Shown piece after piece: positions 36,479 to 45,044 of a DNA stretch of 64,000 nucleotides. The DNA comes from Caballeronia temeraria. Lineage in GTDB: Bacteria; Pseudomonadota; Gammaproteobacteria; Burkholderiales; Burkholderiaceae. The DNA lies in assembly GCF_001544795.2 (NCBI RefSeq), contig NZ_FCOI02000008.1:1-64000 (forward strand), read 5' to 3'. Position 1 is the first letter of the stretch. Each line of letters begins with the position of its first letter. Under the pieces are notes generated by a model that saw only the letters and a program-made list of their open reading frames with translations, searched no databases and was not told the origin of the DNA. The position numbers and the translations under genes were made by a program.

Positions 36479-36688
36479 ATGGAAACCTTGCTCATTTCGA
36501 TGCTGATCGGCGTGCTGGCCGGCGTGCCCGCGTGGTTCGCGTGGCAGCGCGCGGGCGCGCGGCGCGGTCTGATGGCGGCGCGCGGTTTCGATCCGCGCGA
36601 CGCGGCGCCGTGCCGCATCGAGCCGGTCGCGCTCAACGCGCGCCTGCTTCCCGAAGTTGATGCCGCGAAGGACGCGTCCCGCCCATGA
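36479..36688 (+). CDS. bcsF: Small single-pass membrane protein, BcsF-like
   Basis: 69 residues: one N-terminal membrane helix (METLLISMLIGVLAGVPAWF) and a basic cytoplasmic tail (WQRAGARRGLMAARGF). Size, topology and position between bcsE and bcsQ match BcsF, which recruits BcsE to the membrane in E. coli. Sequence identity is not obvious, so the name rests on topology and context. GAGGAACTGAAGTC precedes the ATG. Overlaps bcsQ by 4 bases. Confidence 0.65.
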   Translation: METLLISMLIGVLAGVPAWFAWQRAGARRGLMAARGFDPRDAAPCRIEPVALNARLLPEVDAAKDASRP

Positions 36689-37449
36689 AAACCATCGCGT
36701 TGATTTCGACGGCAGGCGGCGCGGGCCGCACGACGCTCGCCGCGTCGCTCGCCACGCTGCTCGCCCGGCGCGGCCGCGATGTGGTCGCGCTCGACTTCGA
36801 TCCGCAGAACATGCTCGGCGCGTATCTCGGCCTCGACACGCTCGCGGCGGAAGGCATCGGCGAGACGCTCGTCGATCCGTCGCGCGCGTGGCACGAGTCC
36901 ACCTGGCGCAACGACGACGGCGTGCTGTTCGTGCCGCACGGCAACCTGACGCTCGCGCAAATCGCCGAGAGCGACGCCCGCCTTGCCGCGCATCCGCGAT
37001 GGCTCGAACACGCGATCCGCGATATCGGCTTGCCGGAGACGGGCGTCGTGCTGATCGATACGCCGCGCTATCCGTCGGCGCATGCGGATCACGCCGCGCG
37101 CGCCGCCGATCTCGTGCTCGCCGTGTGTCCGCCGGAGCCGGCCGCGTGCGCAACGCTCGTCGCGCGTCTGCCCGCCTTGCGCGAATCCTGCGCCGATGTG
37201 CGTCTCGTCGTGAATCGCCTGAACCCCGCCCGCGCGATGCAGCGCGACGCACTCGCGATGTTGCGCGCCGCCACTGCGATGCCGGTTGCGCAGCGCATCC
37301 ACCTGGAAGCGTCGATGCCCGAGGCGTTCTCGCACGGCGCGTGGCTGTTCGATGAAGCGCCGCATTCGCAGGCATCGCACGATCTGCACGGTCTCGCACA
37401 ACATGTCGATGCGTGGCTGCCCGCGCTCACGACGAGCGAGGCGGCATGA
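36685..37449 (+). CDS. bcsQ: ParA/MinD-like cellulose protein BcsQ
   Basis: 254-residue SIMIBI NTPase-fold protein linked to polar localisation and assembly of the cellulose secretion complex. The fold is clear (MKTIALISTAGGAGRTTLAA, DVVALDFDPQNMLGAYLGLD, GVVLIDTPRYPS). The P-loop reads AGGAGRTT, lacking both the signature lysine and the usual K before TT. E. coli BcsQ is also degenerate here, so this is partly a family trait. Overlaps both neighbours (bcsF, bcsA) by 4 bases. Confidence 0.88.
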   Translation: MKTIALISTAGGAGRTTLAASLATLLARRGRDVVALDFDPQNMLGAYLGLDTLAAEGIGETLVDPSRAWHESTWRNDDGVLFVPHGNLTLAQIAESDARLAAHPRWLEHAIRDIGLPETGVVLIDTPRYPSAHADHAARAADLVLAVCPPEPAACATLVARLPALRESCADVRLVVNRLNPARAMQRDALAMLRAATAMPVAQRIHLEASMPEAFSHGAWLFDEAPHSQASHDLHGLAQHVDAWLPALTTSEAA

Positions 37450-39977
37450 AGCGCGAACAGCTTTCCCGCACGGACCGCGCGATCGACTGGATCGCGCGCG
37501 GCCTCGGCGTGCCCGACACGCGCTCGGCGTTCGACTGGTGCGTGCGCCTCGTTTTCAAGCCGCCGCGCGCAGGCGGGCGCGACATCGCGCGGGACATGCT
37601 GCGCGCGCTGGTGCTCGCGTGGGCGCGTGAACTGGGCGTGCTCGATGTGCGCAATCCGTGGGCGTGGCTGCTGCGCGCCTTCGTGCGGCCACCGCGCGAA
37701 AACGCGAAAACGCTCAACGCACATATGCGCGCCGTGCCCGGCCTGATCGTGCGCGCGCTCATGCCGCTCGTGTTCGCGCTGACCTGGACGAAGCGCCGCA
37801 TCGACACGGCCATCGACGGACTGCCGTGGGCGCGCGCCGGCGCGCGGCTCGAAGGCGGCGCGAAGGTCATTGGCAAGATGCGCTGGGCGCTGCCCGCGCT
37901 CGTCGTGATCGGCGGCTTGCTGTGGATGCTCGTCGGCACATCGCCGCTCGCGTCGGGCAATCAGTTTATTTTCTTCGGCATCCTGATGATCGTGGCGCTC
38001 GTCATCCGCCGCATTCCGGGGCGCATGCCGGTGCTGATTCTCGCGTCGCTCGCGCTGCTCGTCACCGCGCGCTATGTCTGGTGGCGCACCACGGAGACGC
38101 TCGATTTCCGCACGCCCGGCGAGGCGATCGTGGGCTTCGCGCTCTTCGGCGCGGAAGCCTATACGTGGATGATTCTGCTGTTCGGCTTCGTGCAGACCGC
38201 TTGGCCGCTCGATCGCGCGGTGTCGAAGCTGCCCGCCGATCCCGCCGAGTGGCCGAGCGTCGATGTCTTCATTCCGACCTACAACGAGCCGCTTTCCGTC
38301 GTAAAGCCGACGCTCTTCGCCGCGCAAGGCATCGACTGGCCGCGCGACAAGCTCAGGATCTGGCTGCTCGACGATGGTCATCGTCCGGAGTTCGAGGCAC
38401 TCGCGCATGCGGCGGGCATCGGCTATATCACGCGCGACGACAATCAGCACGCGAAGGCGGGCAACATCAATCGCGCGCTGGCGAAGACACAGGGCGAATA
38501 CATCGCCATTTTCGATTGCGATCACGTGCCCACGCGCTCCTTCCTGCAAGCGACGATGGGCACCTTCTTCGCCGATCCGAAATGCGCGCTCGTGCAGACG
38601 CCGCATCACTTCTTCTCGCCCGATCCGTTCGAGCGCAATCTCGACACCTTCCGCCGCGTGCCGAACGAAGGCAATCTGTTCTACGGGCTCGTGCAGGCCG
38701 GCAACGATCTCTGGAACGCCACCTTCTTCTGCGGTTCGTGCGCCGTCATCAAGCGCGCGCCGCTGGAAGAGGTCGGCGGCATCGCGGTCGAGACCGTGAC
38801 CGAAGATGCGCACACCGCGCTCAAGCTGCATCGGCGGGGCTATACGACGGCTTATCTGCCGACGGTGCAGGCCGCCGGTCTCGCCACCGAAAGCCTCGCG
38901 AGCCACATCAAGCAGCGCACGCGCTGGGCGCGCGGCATGGCGCAGATTTTCCGCATCGATAATCCGTTTTTCGGACGCGGGCTGACCTTCTTTCAGCGCC
39001 TGTGCTACGGCAACGCGATGCTGCATTTCTTCTACGGCATTCCGCGCCTCGTGTTCCTCACCATGCCAATGTGGTACCTCTTCTTCCAGATGTACTTCAT
39101 CAACGCGGCCGCGACGACCATCGCGAGTTTCGTGTTGCCGTACATCGTCATTGCGAACATCGCGAATTCGCGGATGCAGGGCAAGTTCCGCCATTCGTTC
39201 TGGGCGGAAGTGTACGAGTCGGTGCTCGCGTGGTACATCGCGTTGCCGACGACCATCGCGTTCTTCAGCCCGAAGCACGGCAAGTTCAACGTGACGGACA
39301 AGGGCGGGCGCATCGACGAAACGTATATCGACTGGGCGATGAGCAAGCCGTATCTCGTGCTGCTCGGCCTCAACGCGCTCGCGATGTCGGCGGGGATCGC
39401 GCGTCTGATCTTCGGCGCGGGCGACGAAGGCCCGACCATCCTCATGAACGTGTTCTGGACGCTATACAACCTCGTGATGCTCGGCGCGGCGGTGAGCGTC
39501 GCGCGCGAGGCGAAGCAGGTGCGCGTGACGCACCGCATCGCGATGCGCATGCCCGCGACGCTCGTGCTCAACGACGGCAGCAGCATTGCGTGCAGCACGA
39601 GCGATTACTCGACGGGCGGGCTCGGTCTCGTCGTCGATGAAGGGCGGCTCGCGCTCGAAGAGGGCGACACGCTCGGCGTCGTGGTGAGCCGCGGCGCGCG
39701 GCAGTTTCATTTTCCGGTGCGCGTGACGCGTCTTGCGGGCGCGCATCTGGGCGTGCGCTTCGATTCGCTCACGCTGGACGACGAGCGCCGTCTCGTGCAA
39801 TGCACGTTCGGCCGCGCCGATGCGTGGATCGGATGGGACGAGCGCACCGAGGACGACGCGCCGCTCAAGGGCCTGACGGAAGTGCTGCTGATGGGCTTCC
39901 AGGGCTACGCGCGGCTGATCGGCGGGGCGCGCCGCGCGCTGCTCGACAAGCTCGCGCCGGATGGCCGCCGCTACTGA
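37446..39977 (+). CDS. bcsA: Cellulose synthase catalytic subunit BcsA
   Basis: Polymerises UDP-glucose into beta-1,4-glucan and extrudes it across the inner membrane. The 843-residue GT2 enzyme has an N-terminal extension of about 145 residues before the first membrane helices. It carries the catalytic series LLDDG (307-311), DCD (357-359), FFCGS (427-431), TED (452-454) and QRTRW (490-494), and the C-terminal PilZ domain with RxxxR (RVTHR) and DYSTGG for c-di-GMP activation. The long N-terminal extension resembles enterobacterial BcsA. The start is in the ATGA overlap with bcsQ. Confidence 0.95.
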   Translation: MKREQLSRTDRAIDWIARGLGVPDTRSAFDWCVRLVFKPPRAGGRDIARDMLRALVLAWARELGVLDVRNPWAWLLRAFVRPPRENAKTLNAHMRAVPGLIVRALMPLVFALTWTKRRIDTAIDGLPWARAGARLEGGAKVIGKMRWALPALVVIGGLLWMLVGTSPLASGNQFIFFGILMIVALVIRRIPGRMPVLILASLALLVTARYVWWRTTETLDFRTPGEAIVGFALFGAEAYTWMILLFGFVQTAWPLDRAVSKLPADPAEWPSVDVFIPTYNEPLSVVKPTLFAAQGIDWPRDKLRIWLLDDGHRPEFEALAHAAGIGYITRDDNQHAKAGNINRALAKTQGEYIAIFDCDHVPTRSFLQATMGTFFADPKCALVQTPHHFFSPDPFERNLDTFRRVPNEGNLFYGLVQAGNDLWNATFFCGSCAVIKRAPLEEVGGIAVETVTEDAHTALKLHRRGYTTAYLPTVQAAGLATESLASHIKQRTRWARGMAQIFRIDNPFFGRGLTFFQRLCYGNAMLHFFYGIPRLVFLTMPMWYLFFQMYFINAAATTIASFVLPYIVIANIANSRMQGKFRHSFWAEVYESVLAWYIALPTTIAFFSPKHGKFNVTDKGGRIDETYIDWAMSKPYLVLLGLNALAMSAGIARLIFGAGDEGPTILMNVFWTLYNLVMLGAAVSVAREAKQVRVTHRIAMRMPATLVLNDGSSIACSTSDYSTGGLGLVVDEGRLALEEGDTLGVVVSRGARQFHFPVRVTRLAGAHLGVRFDSLTLDDERRLVQCTFGRADAWIGWDERTEDDAPLKGLTEVLLMGFQGYARLIGGARRALLDKLAPDGRRY

Positions 39978-39993
39978 TACGAAAGAAACGAAG

Positions 39994-41550
39994 ATGACCT
40001 TCTGGAACCTGTATTTCATCATCAAGATCGCGCTCTTTTCGACGGGGCATCTGAAGCCGTTGTGGTTCGCGAACATCGTCTTCGCGGCGGCGCTCGCGAT
40101 GAGCTCGCCGCTGCGCTCGCGTCTGTGGCGCGCGGTGCGGCTCGTCGCGGGACTCGGCGTCGGCCTGCCGTTGATGTATCGCGAGGCGAACGTGCCGCCG
40201 TTCGGGCGCATCGTCGAGGAATTCGGCAATCTCACGACCTTCAGCTTCGGCTACTGGCTGGAGTTGCTGCCGCGCTTTCTTCCGCCGATGCTGCTCGCCG
40301 CCGTGCTGTGTCTGCTCGTCGCGTATCTCGTCGTGAACCGCTGGCTGCGCGTCGCGACGTTCGTGATGCTCGCGCTCGTCGCGCTGCCGGTGTGGCAGGG
40401 CGCGAATGCGGTGCTCGCGCGCATCGAGTCCGCGCCGAAGGGTAATGTCGCCACAGCAACTAACGGTCAATCCGTGAGCCCGCTGGATTACAACGCGACG
40501 TTCGCGGCATTCCGGGCAAAGGAGTCGCAGCGGCAGGTGAGCTTCGGTCGTCTGTCGAGCGATCCGAAAGAACAGTTCGACGTGATCGTGCTGCACATCT
40601 GTTCGCTGTCGTGGGACGACCTGGATGTATCGAAGGAACGCAATCATCCGTTTCTGTCGCACTTCGACTATCTGTTCACGAACTTCAGCACGGCGGCGAG
40701 CTACAGCGGCCCGGCGGCGATTCGCGTGCTGCGCGCGTCGTGCGGGCAGGAAGCGCACGCCGATCTGTACAAGGACGCGCCCGCGCAATGTCATCTGATG
40801 GCCGATCTCGCGCAGGCGGGCTACAAGCCGCAGGTGACGTTCAATCACGACGGCCACTTCGACAACTTCACGCAGCTCGTGAAGGAGAACATCGGCGTGC
40901 CGAACGTGCCTTTCGTGCCGAACACGGCCGCGCCCGTCGCGATGCACGCGTTCGACGGCTCGCCGATCATGGACGACTACGGCACGCTCGCGAACTGGTA
41001 CGCGCAGCGCGCACAGGAACCGGGACCGGTCGCGCTGTACTACAACACGATCAGCCTGCACGACGGCAACCGCCTGCCGAACAGCAAGATGACGAGCCTC
41101 GAATCGTATCCGCTGCGCGTCGGAAAGCTGATGAGCGACTTCGACAAGTTCGCCGATCTGATCCAGCAATCGGGACGTCGCGCGGTGATCGTGTTCGTGC
41201 CCGAGCACGGCGCGGCGCTGCGTGGCGACACCAATCAGGTCGCGGGTCTGCGCGAGATTCCGACGCCGAGCGTCATCCACGGGCCGGTGGGCGTTCGGCT
41301 CGTCGGCTTCACGGGCAATCACGGGCCGACGACGGTCATCGATCAGCCGGCCGGACATCTCGCCATCGCGCAATTGCTGTCGAATCTCGTGTCGAACAGT
41401 CCGTTCAAGGCGGGCGTGACGCTGTCGCAATACGCAGCCAATCTGCCGCAGACGCCGATGATCGGCGAGAACGAAGGCACCGTCACCATGAAGACCGCGA
41501 CGGGCTATGTCGTGAAGACGCCGGACGGCGTGTGGGTGGATCAGAAATGA
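39994..41550 (+). CDS. bcsG: Cellulose phosphoethanolamine transferase BcsG
   Basis: Inner-membrane enzyme adding phosphoethanolamine to cellulose on the periplasmic side. About 518 residues: several N-terminal membrane helices (NLYFIIKIALFSTGHLKPLW to about 140), then an alkaline-phosphatase-superfamily domain. The nucleophile Ser lies in SYSGP (about residue 238), the structural or metal-near Cys in CSLSW, and metal ligands in NHDGHFD and PEHGAALRGD. An alternative start at 39961 would overlap bcsA; neither has a strong ribosome site. Its presence with bcsE and bcsF predicts phosphoethanolamine-cellulose. Confidence 0.9.
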   Translation: MTFWNLYFIIKIALFSTGHLKPLWFANIVFAAALAMSSPLRSRLWRAVRLVAGLGVGLPLMYREANVPPFGRIVEEFGNLTTFSFGYWLELLPRFLPPMLLAAVLCLLVAYLVVNRWLRVATFVMLALVALPVWQGANAVLARIESAPKGNVATATNGQSVSPLDYNATFAAFRAKESQRQVSFGRLSSDPKEQFDVIVLHICSLSWDDLDVSKERNHPFLSHFDYLFTNFSTAASYSGPAAIRVLRASCGQEAHADLYKDAPAQCHLMADLAQAGYKPQVTFNHDGHFDNFTQLVKENIGVPNVPFVPNTAAPVAMHAFDGSPIMDDYGTLANWYAQRAQEPGPVALYYNTISLHDGNRLPNSKMTSLESYPLRVGKLMSDFDKFADLIQQSGRRAVIVFVPEHGAALRGDTNQVAGLREIPTPSVIHGPVGVRLVGFTGNHGPTTVIDQPAGHLAIAQLLSNLVSNSPFKAGVTLSQYAANLPQTPMIGENEGTVTMKTATGYVVKTPDGVWVDQK

Positions 41551-41771
41551 AGACGCTGACGAAGGATGGCCAGGACCGGCACGACGTCGCCGCGCTCGCG
41601 CAACGCGTCGCCGGTCTCGACGCCGCGCGTTATTTCGATGCCGACGCCGACGAGGAATTGCGCGTCGCGGTGACGCGCTGGCCGGTGCTTGCGCGGCTGA
41701 TGATGCTCGCGCTCGCGAACATCGACGCGCCGCCCGGCGACGACCGTCGCAAGGCGGAGATCAGCGCGTAG
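41547..41771 (+). CDS. bcsR: BcsR-like small cellulose biosynthesis protein
   Basis: 74 residues with the BcsR hallmark of a short helix ending in RWPVLARL (RWPLLAE in E. coli BcsR), which binds BcsQ and the synthase complex. In E. coli bcsR precedes bcsQ, whereas here it ends the operon. Starts in the ATGA overlap with bcsG. Its 3' end overlaps the end of the convergent MFS gene by 11 bases, so no terminator fits between them. Confidence 0.72.
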   Translation: MKTLTKDGQDRHDVAALAQRVAGLDAARYFDADADEELRVAVTRWPVLARLMMLALANIDAPPGDDRRKAEISA

Positions 41772-43062
41772 TCAGCGGCTGCGCGATGGCGTCATGGGCG
41801 TTCGCATCGGGCGCGGGCATCGGCGCGCCGGAATCTCTCGTATCGTAGAGACGGTCCGGAATGAACAACGCGCACATGCCGCTCAGGAAGAACACGGCGC
41901 CGACCAGCAGAAAGCTCACGCCGAACGAGAACTGCGTGGCGATATAGCCGATCACGACCGGCGCCGCGCCCGAGCAGAAACGCCCGACGTTATACGAACC
42001 GCCGACCGCCGTGCCGCGCACGCGCGTGGCGAAGCTCTCCGACATGAACGCGCCGATCGTGCCGAGCGGCACGCCGTAGAGAAAGCCGAAGAAGAGCATC
42101 AGCCAGACGATGTTCTCGCGCGTGTGAAAGAACACGATGACCGGCAGAAACAGCGCCGCGCCGATGCAGCCGAGCACATACACGCCGCGCCGGCTCCAGA
42201 CATCGCCGAGCCAGCCCGCGACGATCTTGCCCACGAATGCGACGACATACGTGCCGATCATGTAGCTCGCCATCGAGCCGAAGCGCACGTGCAGTTCCTT
42301 CTCGAGATACGTCGGCAGCCAGTTGTTCAGCCCGTAGAAGCCCGAGAGCGCGAACACGGAGGCGAGCGACCACAGCACGAACATCTTGCGCGACTCGCGA
42401 TCTGAGAAGATCAGGTAATAGCGGTTTTCGCGCCATTTACGGCGTACACGCGGCGCGTCTTGCCTCGTCGCGATGCTCGCGCGCCAGCCGGGCGGCTCGG
42501 GCACGAACCAGTGAATCGCGAGCGCGAGCACGACGGGAATCGTCGCGACGTAGAAGAGCATGCGCCAGCCGTAGTGCGGCAGGATCCAGTTGGCGAGCGA
42601 AATCACGACGATATAGCCCGCCGACACGCCCGTCTGCAGGACGCCTAAGATCAGCGAGCGCCGCTCCGTCGGCACATATTCGGCGACGAGCGTGCTCACG
42701 AGCACCATGCAGCCGATGCCGAGCGAGCTGATGAAGCGCACGAGCGCGAATTGCGCGAAGGTGTGCGTGAGCCCGAGCAGGCCCGCGCCGAGCGAGAACA
42801 GCGCGAGCGCCCACACGACGACGCGCACGCGCCCGAGCGCATCGCTCGCCCAGCCGCCGAGGATGCCGCCCACCGCCATGCCGACGAGCGTGAGGCTGCC
42901 GAGCGCGCCCGCCTCGACATTGGTGAGACCGAATTCGGCCTTGATGCGCGTGAGCGTGAGGCCGTACATCATGACGTCGGCGCCGTCGACGAGCAGCGCG
43001 AGATAGCCCAGCGCGAAAACGATCAGCCAGCGCCTGGTTTCCGGAGACGTTGCGCGGCTCAT
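41761..43062 (-). CDS. MFS transporter, AAHS (aromatic acid/H+ symporter)-like
   Basis: A 433-residue 12-helix MFS protein. DGADVMMYGLTLTRIKAEFG in helix 1 and GWASDALGRVRVVVWALALF (signature A loop) are typical of the AAHS group that imports acidic aromatic or organic acids. The C-terminus is hydrophilic. Last gene of the ggt operon: its start overlaps the GAF gene stop by ATGA, with GGAG 8 bases upstream. Substrate is unknown; the ggt context suggests a gamma-glutamyl compound or its released acid. Confidence 0.83.
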   Translation of the reverse strand: MSRATSPETRRWLIVFALGYLALLVDGADVMMYGLTLTRIKAEFGLTNVEAGALGSLTLVGMAVGGILGGWASDALGRVRVVVWALALFSLGAGLLGLTHTFAQFALVRFISSLGIGCMVLVSTLVAEYVPTERRSLILGVLQTGVSAGYIVVISLANWILPHYGWRMLFYVATIPVVLALAIHWFVPEPPGWRASIATRQDAPRVRRKWRENRYYLIFSDRESRKMFVLWSLASVFALSGFYGLNNWLPTYLEKELHVRFGSMASYMIGTYVVAFVGKIVAGWLGDVWSRRGVYVLGCIGAALFLPVIVFFHTRENIVWLMLFFGFLYGVPLGTIGAFMSESFATRVRGTAVGGSYNVGRFCSGAAPVVIGYIATQFSFGVSFLLVGAVFFLSGMCALFIPDRLYDTRDSGAPMPAPDANAHDAIAQPLTTR

Positions 43063-43592
43063 GCACGCGGCTCCGCGCCGGCGTGAAACGGCATCCGCGA
43101 GACGAGCGCGGGCGCGAGAAACGAACCGAGCAGCACGCCCGCGTCTTCGTGCTCGCGCGTGTACCAATGCTCGACGTGCGTGAGGTTCATCGTGCCGATG
43201 CACTCGCCGCCGTAGGCGATCGGAATGTTGAGGATCGAGCCGAGACCCAGGTTCGCCATCGTCATGTGATCGTCGAATGCATTGCGGATGTCGTGCGCGG
43301 TCTCGCCGCGAAACGGACGCAATTCCTGGAGGATTTGCGTCGCCCACGCGGTGCCGCGCTTTTTCTTGCGGCCGCCCGCCGGGTAGATCTCGGGCATGTT
43401 GGTGAAGACGCGCTCCACTTCGTGATTGCGCGCGTCGTACGCCATGATCGTGAAGAGCCGGAAGCCGATGGTCTGCGCAGCGACGGCCGCGACCGCGTCG
43501 AAGAGCGTCGCGGGCTGCGCGGGTTCGCGCATCGCGCGCGCGAGGCGTTGGAGGTCGGACAGTTGCATCGGGCGCGTTTGCGTGTCTTGCAT
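43059..43592 (-). CDS. GAF-domain protein
   Basis: A 177-residue soluble protein formed almost entirely of one GAF domain (RAMREPAQPATLFDAVAAVA, FRLFTIMAYD, RGTAWATQILQELRPFRGET, LGSILNIPIAYGGECIGTMN). It has no output domain, so it probably binds a small molecule directly or has an enzymatic or accessory role. It sits between two transporter genes with minimal spacing. The start at 43592 (MQDTQTRP) lies 14 bases after the upstream stop. Confidence 0.8.
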   Translation of the reverse strand: MQDTQTRPMQLSDLQRLARAMREPAQPATLFDAVAAVAAQTIGFRLFTIMAYDARNHEVERVFTNMPEIYPAGGRKKKRGTAWATQILQELRPFRGETAHDIRNAFDDHMTMANLGLGSILNIPIAYGGECIGTMNLTHVEHWYTREHEDAGVLLGSFLAPALVSRMPFHAGAEPRA

Positions 43593-43606
43593 GTCGGTCA
43601 AAGGGT

Positions 43607-45016
43607 TTAGCCGCGCAGATTGGTGGGAGCGAGGCGGTCGTGTGTATCGCCGTCGACCGCGCCGTTGATTTCGATATCTTCGAGCGAGCGGTTGCGCGTC
43701 TCGATGCCGAGGAAGAACACGACGCACGCGCCCGCGAGCAGCACGGCAGTGGTCATCGCGAATACGCCGAAGAAGCCGAACGATGGATACACGATGCCGA
43801 CGAGAATCGGCGCGCTCACCGAGCCGATGCGCCCGAACGAGGACGAAGAACCGGTGCCGGTGGTGCGCACCGAGGTCGGGAAAATCTCCGGCGTGTACGC
43901 ATAGACGCCCGCGAACGCGCCGTTCATGAAGAACGACAGGCAGATGCCCGCCGCCATGATCTGCGGCCCGCTATGCGAGAGCGACAGCATGATCGCCGCG
44001 AGGCCGCCGAGCGTCATGTACGACGCGACCACGCCCTTGCGGCCGATCTTCTCGTTGAGCCACGCCGCCGAGAAATAGCCCGGAATCTGCGCGGCGTAGA
44101 TGGCGATCGAAAAGCCGAAGCTCTTCGTGATCGTGAGACCTTCCTTGACGAGCAAGCTCGGAATCCACGAGAAGAACGAGTAGTACGCGAACGCCACGGC
44201 GAACCACATCAGCCAGCTCACCGCTGTCGTGCCCGCGAGGCGCTTGCTCCACAGCGCCTTCACGTTCTGCCACGCGCTGCCGCTGCTCTTCGCCGCCGAC
44301 GGAATCGTCCCCGCAACCGACAGCGGCGCGAGCGCGATGCCGCGTTGCGCGTACCAGGCCTCGATGCCGTCGACGATTTCGCCGGCTTCATCGACGCGGC
44401 CCTGGCTTTCCATCCAGCGCGGCGATTCCGGCAGCGTGCGGCGCCACCACAGCAGCATCACGACGGGCAGCGACGTGATGACCGCGAGATAGCGCCAGCC
44501 GTCCGGAAAATTGCGCACGACGGTATAGCCGAGAATCGACGAACTGAGATAGCCGAACGACATGAAGCCGACGAGCGCGCCGCAGAACATGCCGCGATAG
44601 CGTCGCGGCACGAACTCCGCGAGAAACGGCGCGATCACGACGGTTTCCGCGCCCGAGCCGAAGCCCGCGACGATACGCAGCGCGAAGAACGTATGCCAGT
44701 CCTGGGCGGTGGCGCTCGCGAGCGACGCGACGCAATAGATCGCGAGCGCGCTCATCATGATGCGGCGCCGTCCGATGATGTCCGCGAGCACGCCGGACAA
44801 AAACGCGCCGAAGAAATAGCCGATATACGTGCTGCTCGCGACGAGCCCGGTCTGCGCACTCGTCAGGCTCCACAGCTTGCTGACGACCGGAAGCAGGAAC
44901 GCGAGCGAGGACGAATCGAGGCCGTCGAACAGATAGCCCATTCCGCCGATGATGAGCAGCTTGCGATGAAAGCGGGATAGCGGCAGCCGTTCGAGGCGGG
45001 CGGCGACAACGGACAT
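43607..45016 (-). CDS. MFS transporter, NiaP/sugar-porter-like
   Basis: A 469-residue 12-helix MFS protein. Motifs DGLDSSSLAFLLPVVSKLW in helix 1, DIIGRRRIMM in loop 2-3, LPESPRWMESQGR before the central loop and NEKIGRKG in loop 8-9 are those of the SP/NiaP group. PEIFPTSVRTTG is also conserved. Second gene of the ggt operon, 28 bases after ggt. The substrate is not determined; two distinct MFS genes in one operon suggest import of a conjugate and export or import of a product. Confidence 0.84.
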   Translation of the reverse strand: MSVVAARLERLPLSRFHRKLLIIGGMGYLFDGLDSSSLAFLLPVVSKLWSLTSAQTGLVASSTYIGYFFGAFLSGVLADIIGRRRIMMSALAIYCVASLASATAQDWHTFFALRIVAGFGSGAETVVIAPFLAEFVPRRYRGMFCGALVGFMSFGYLSSSILGYTVVRNFPDGWRYLAVITSLPVVMLLWWRRTLPESPRWMESQGRVDEAGEIVDGIEAWYAQRGIALAPLSVAGTIPSAAKSSGSAWQNVKALWSKRLAGTTAVSWLMWFAVAFAYYSFFSWIPSLLVKEGLTITKSFGFSIAIYAAQIPGYFSAAWLNEKIGRKGVVASYMTLGGLAAIMLSLSHSGPQIMAAGICLSFFMNGAFAGVYAYTPEIFPTSVRTTGTGSSSSFGRIGSVSAPILVGIVYPSFGFFGVFAMTTAVLLAGACVVFFLGIETRNRSLEDIEINGAVDGDTHDRLAPTNLRG

Positions 45017-45044
45017 GATCGATGTTCTCCGTGGATGGCTGAAG

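Noticed and set aside
34552..37404. 950-codon minus-strand open frame opposite bcsE-bcsQ
   Set aside because: Shadow frame spanning three well-supported genes; no ribosome site or domain pattern.
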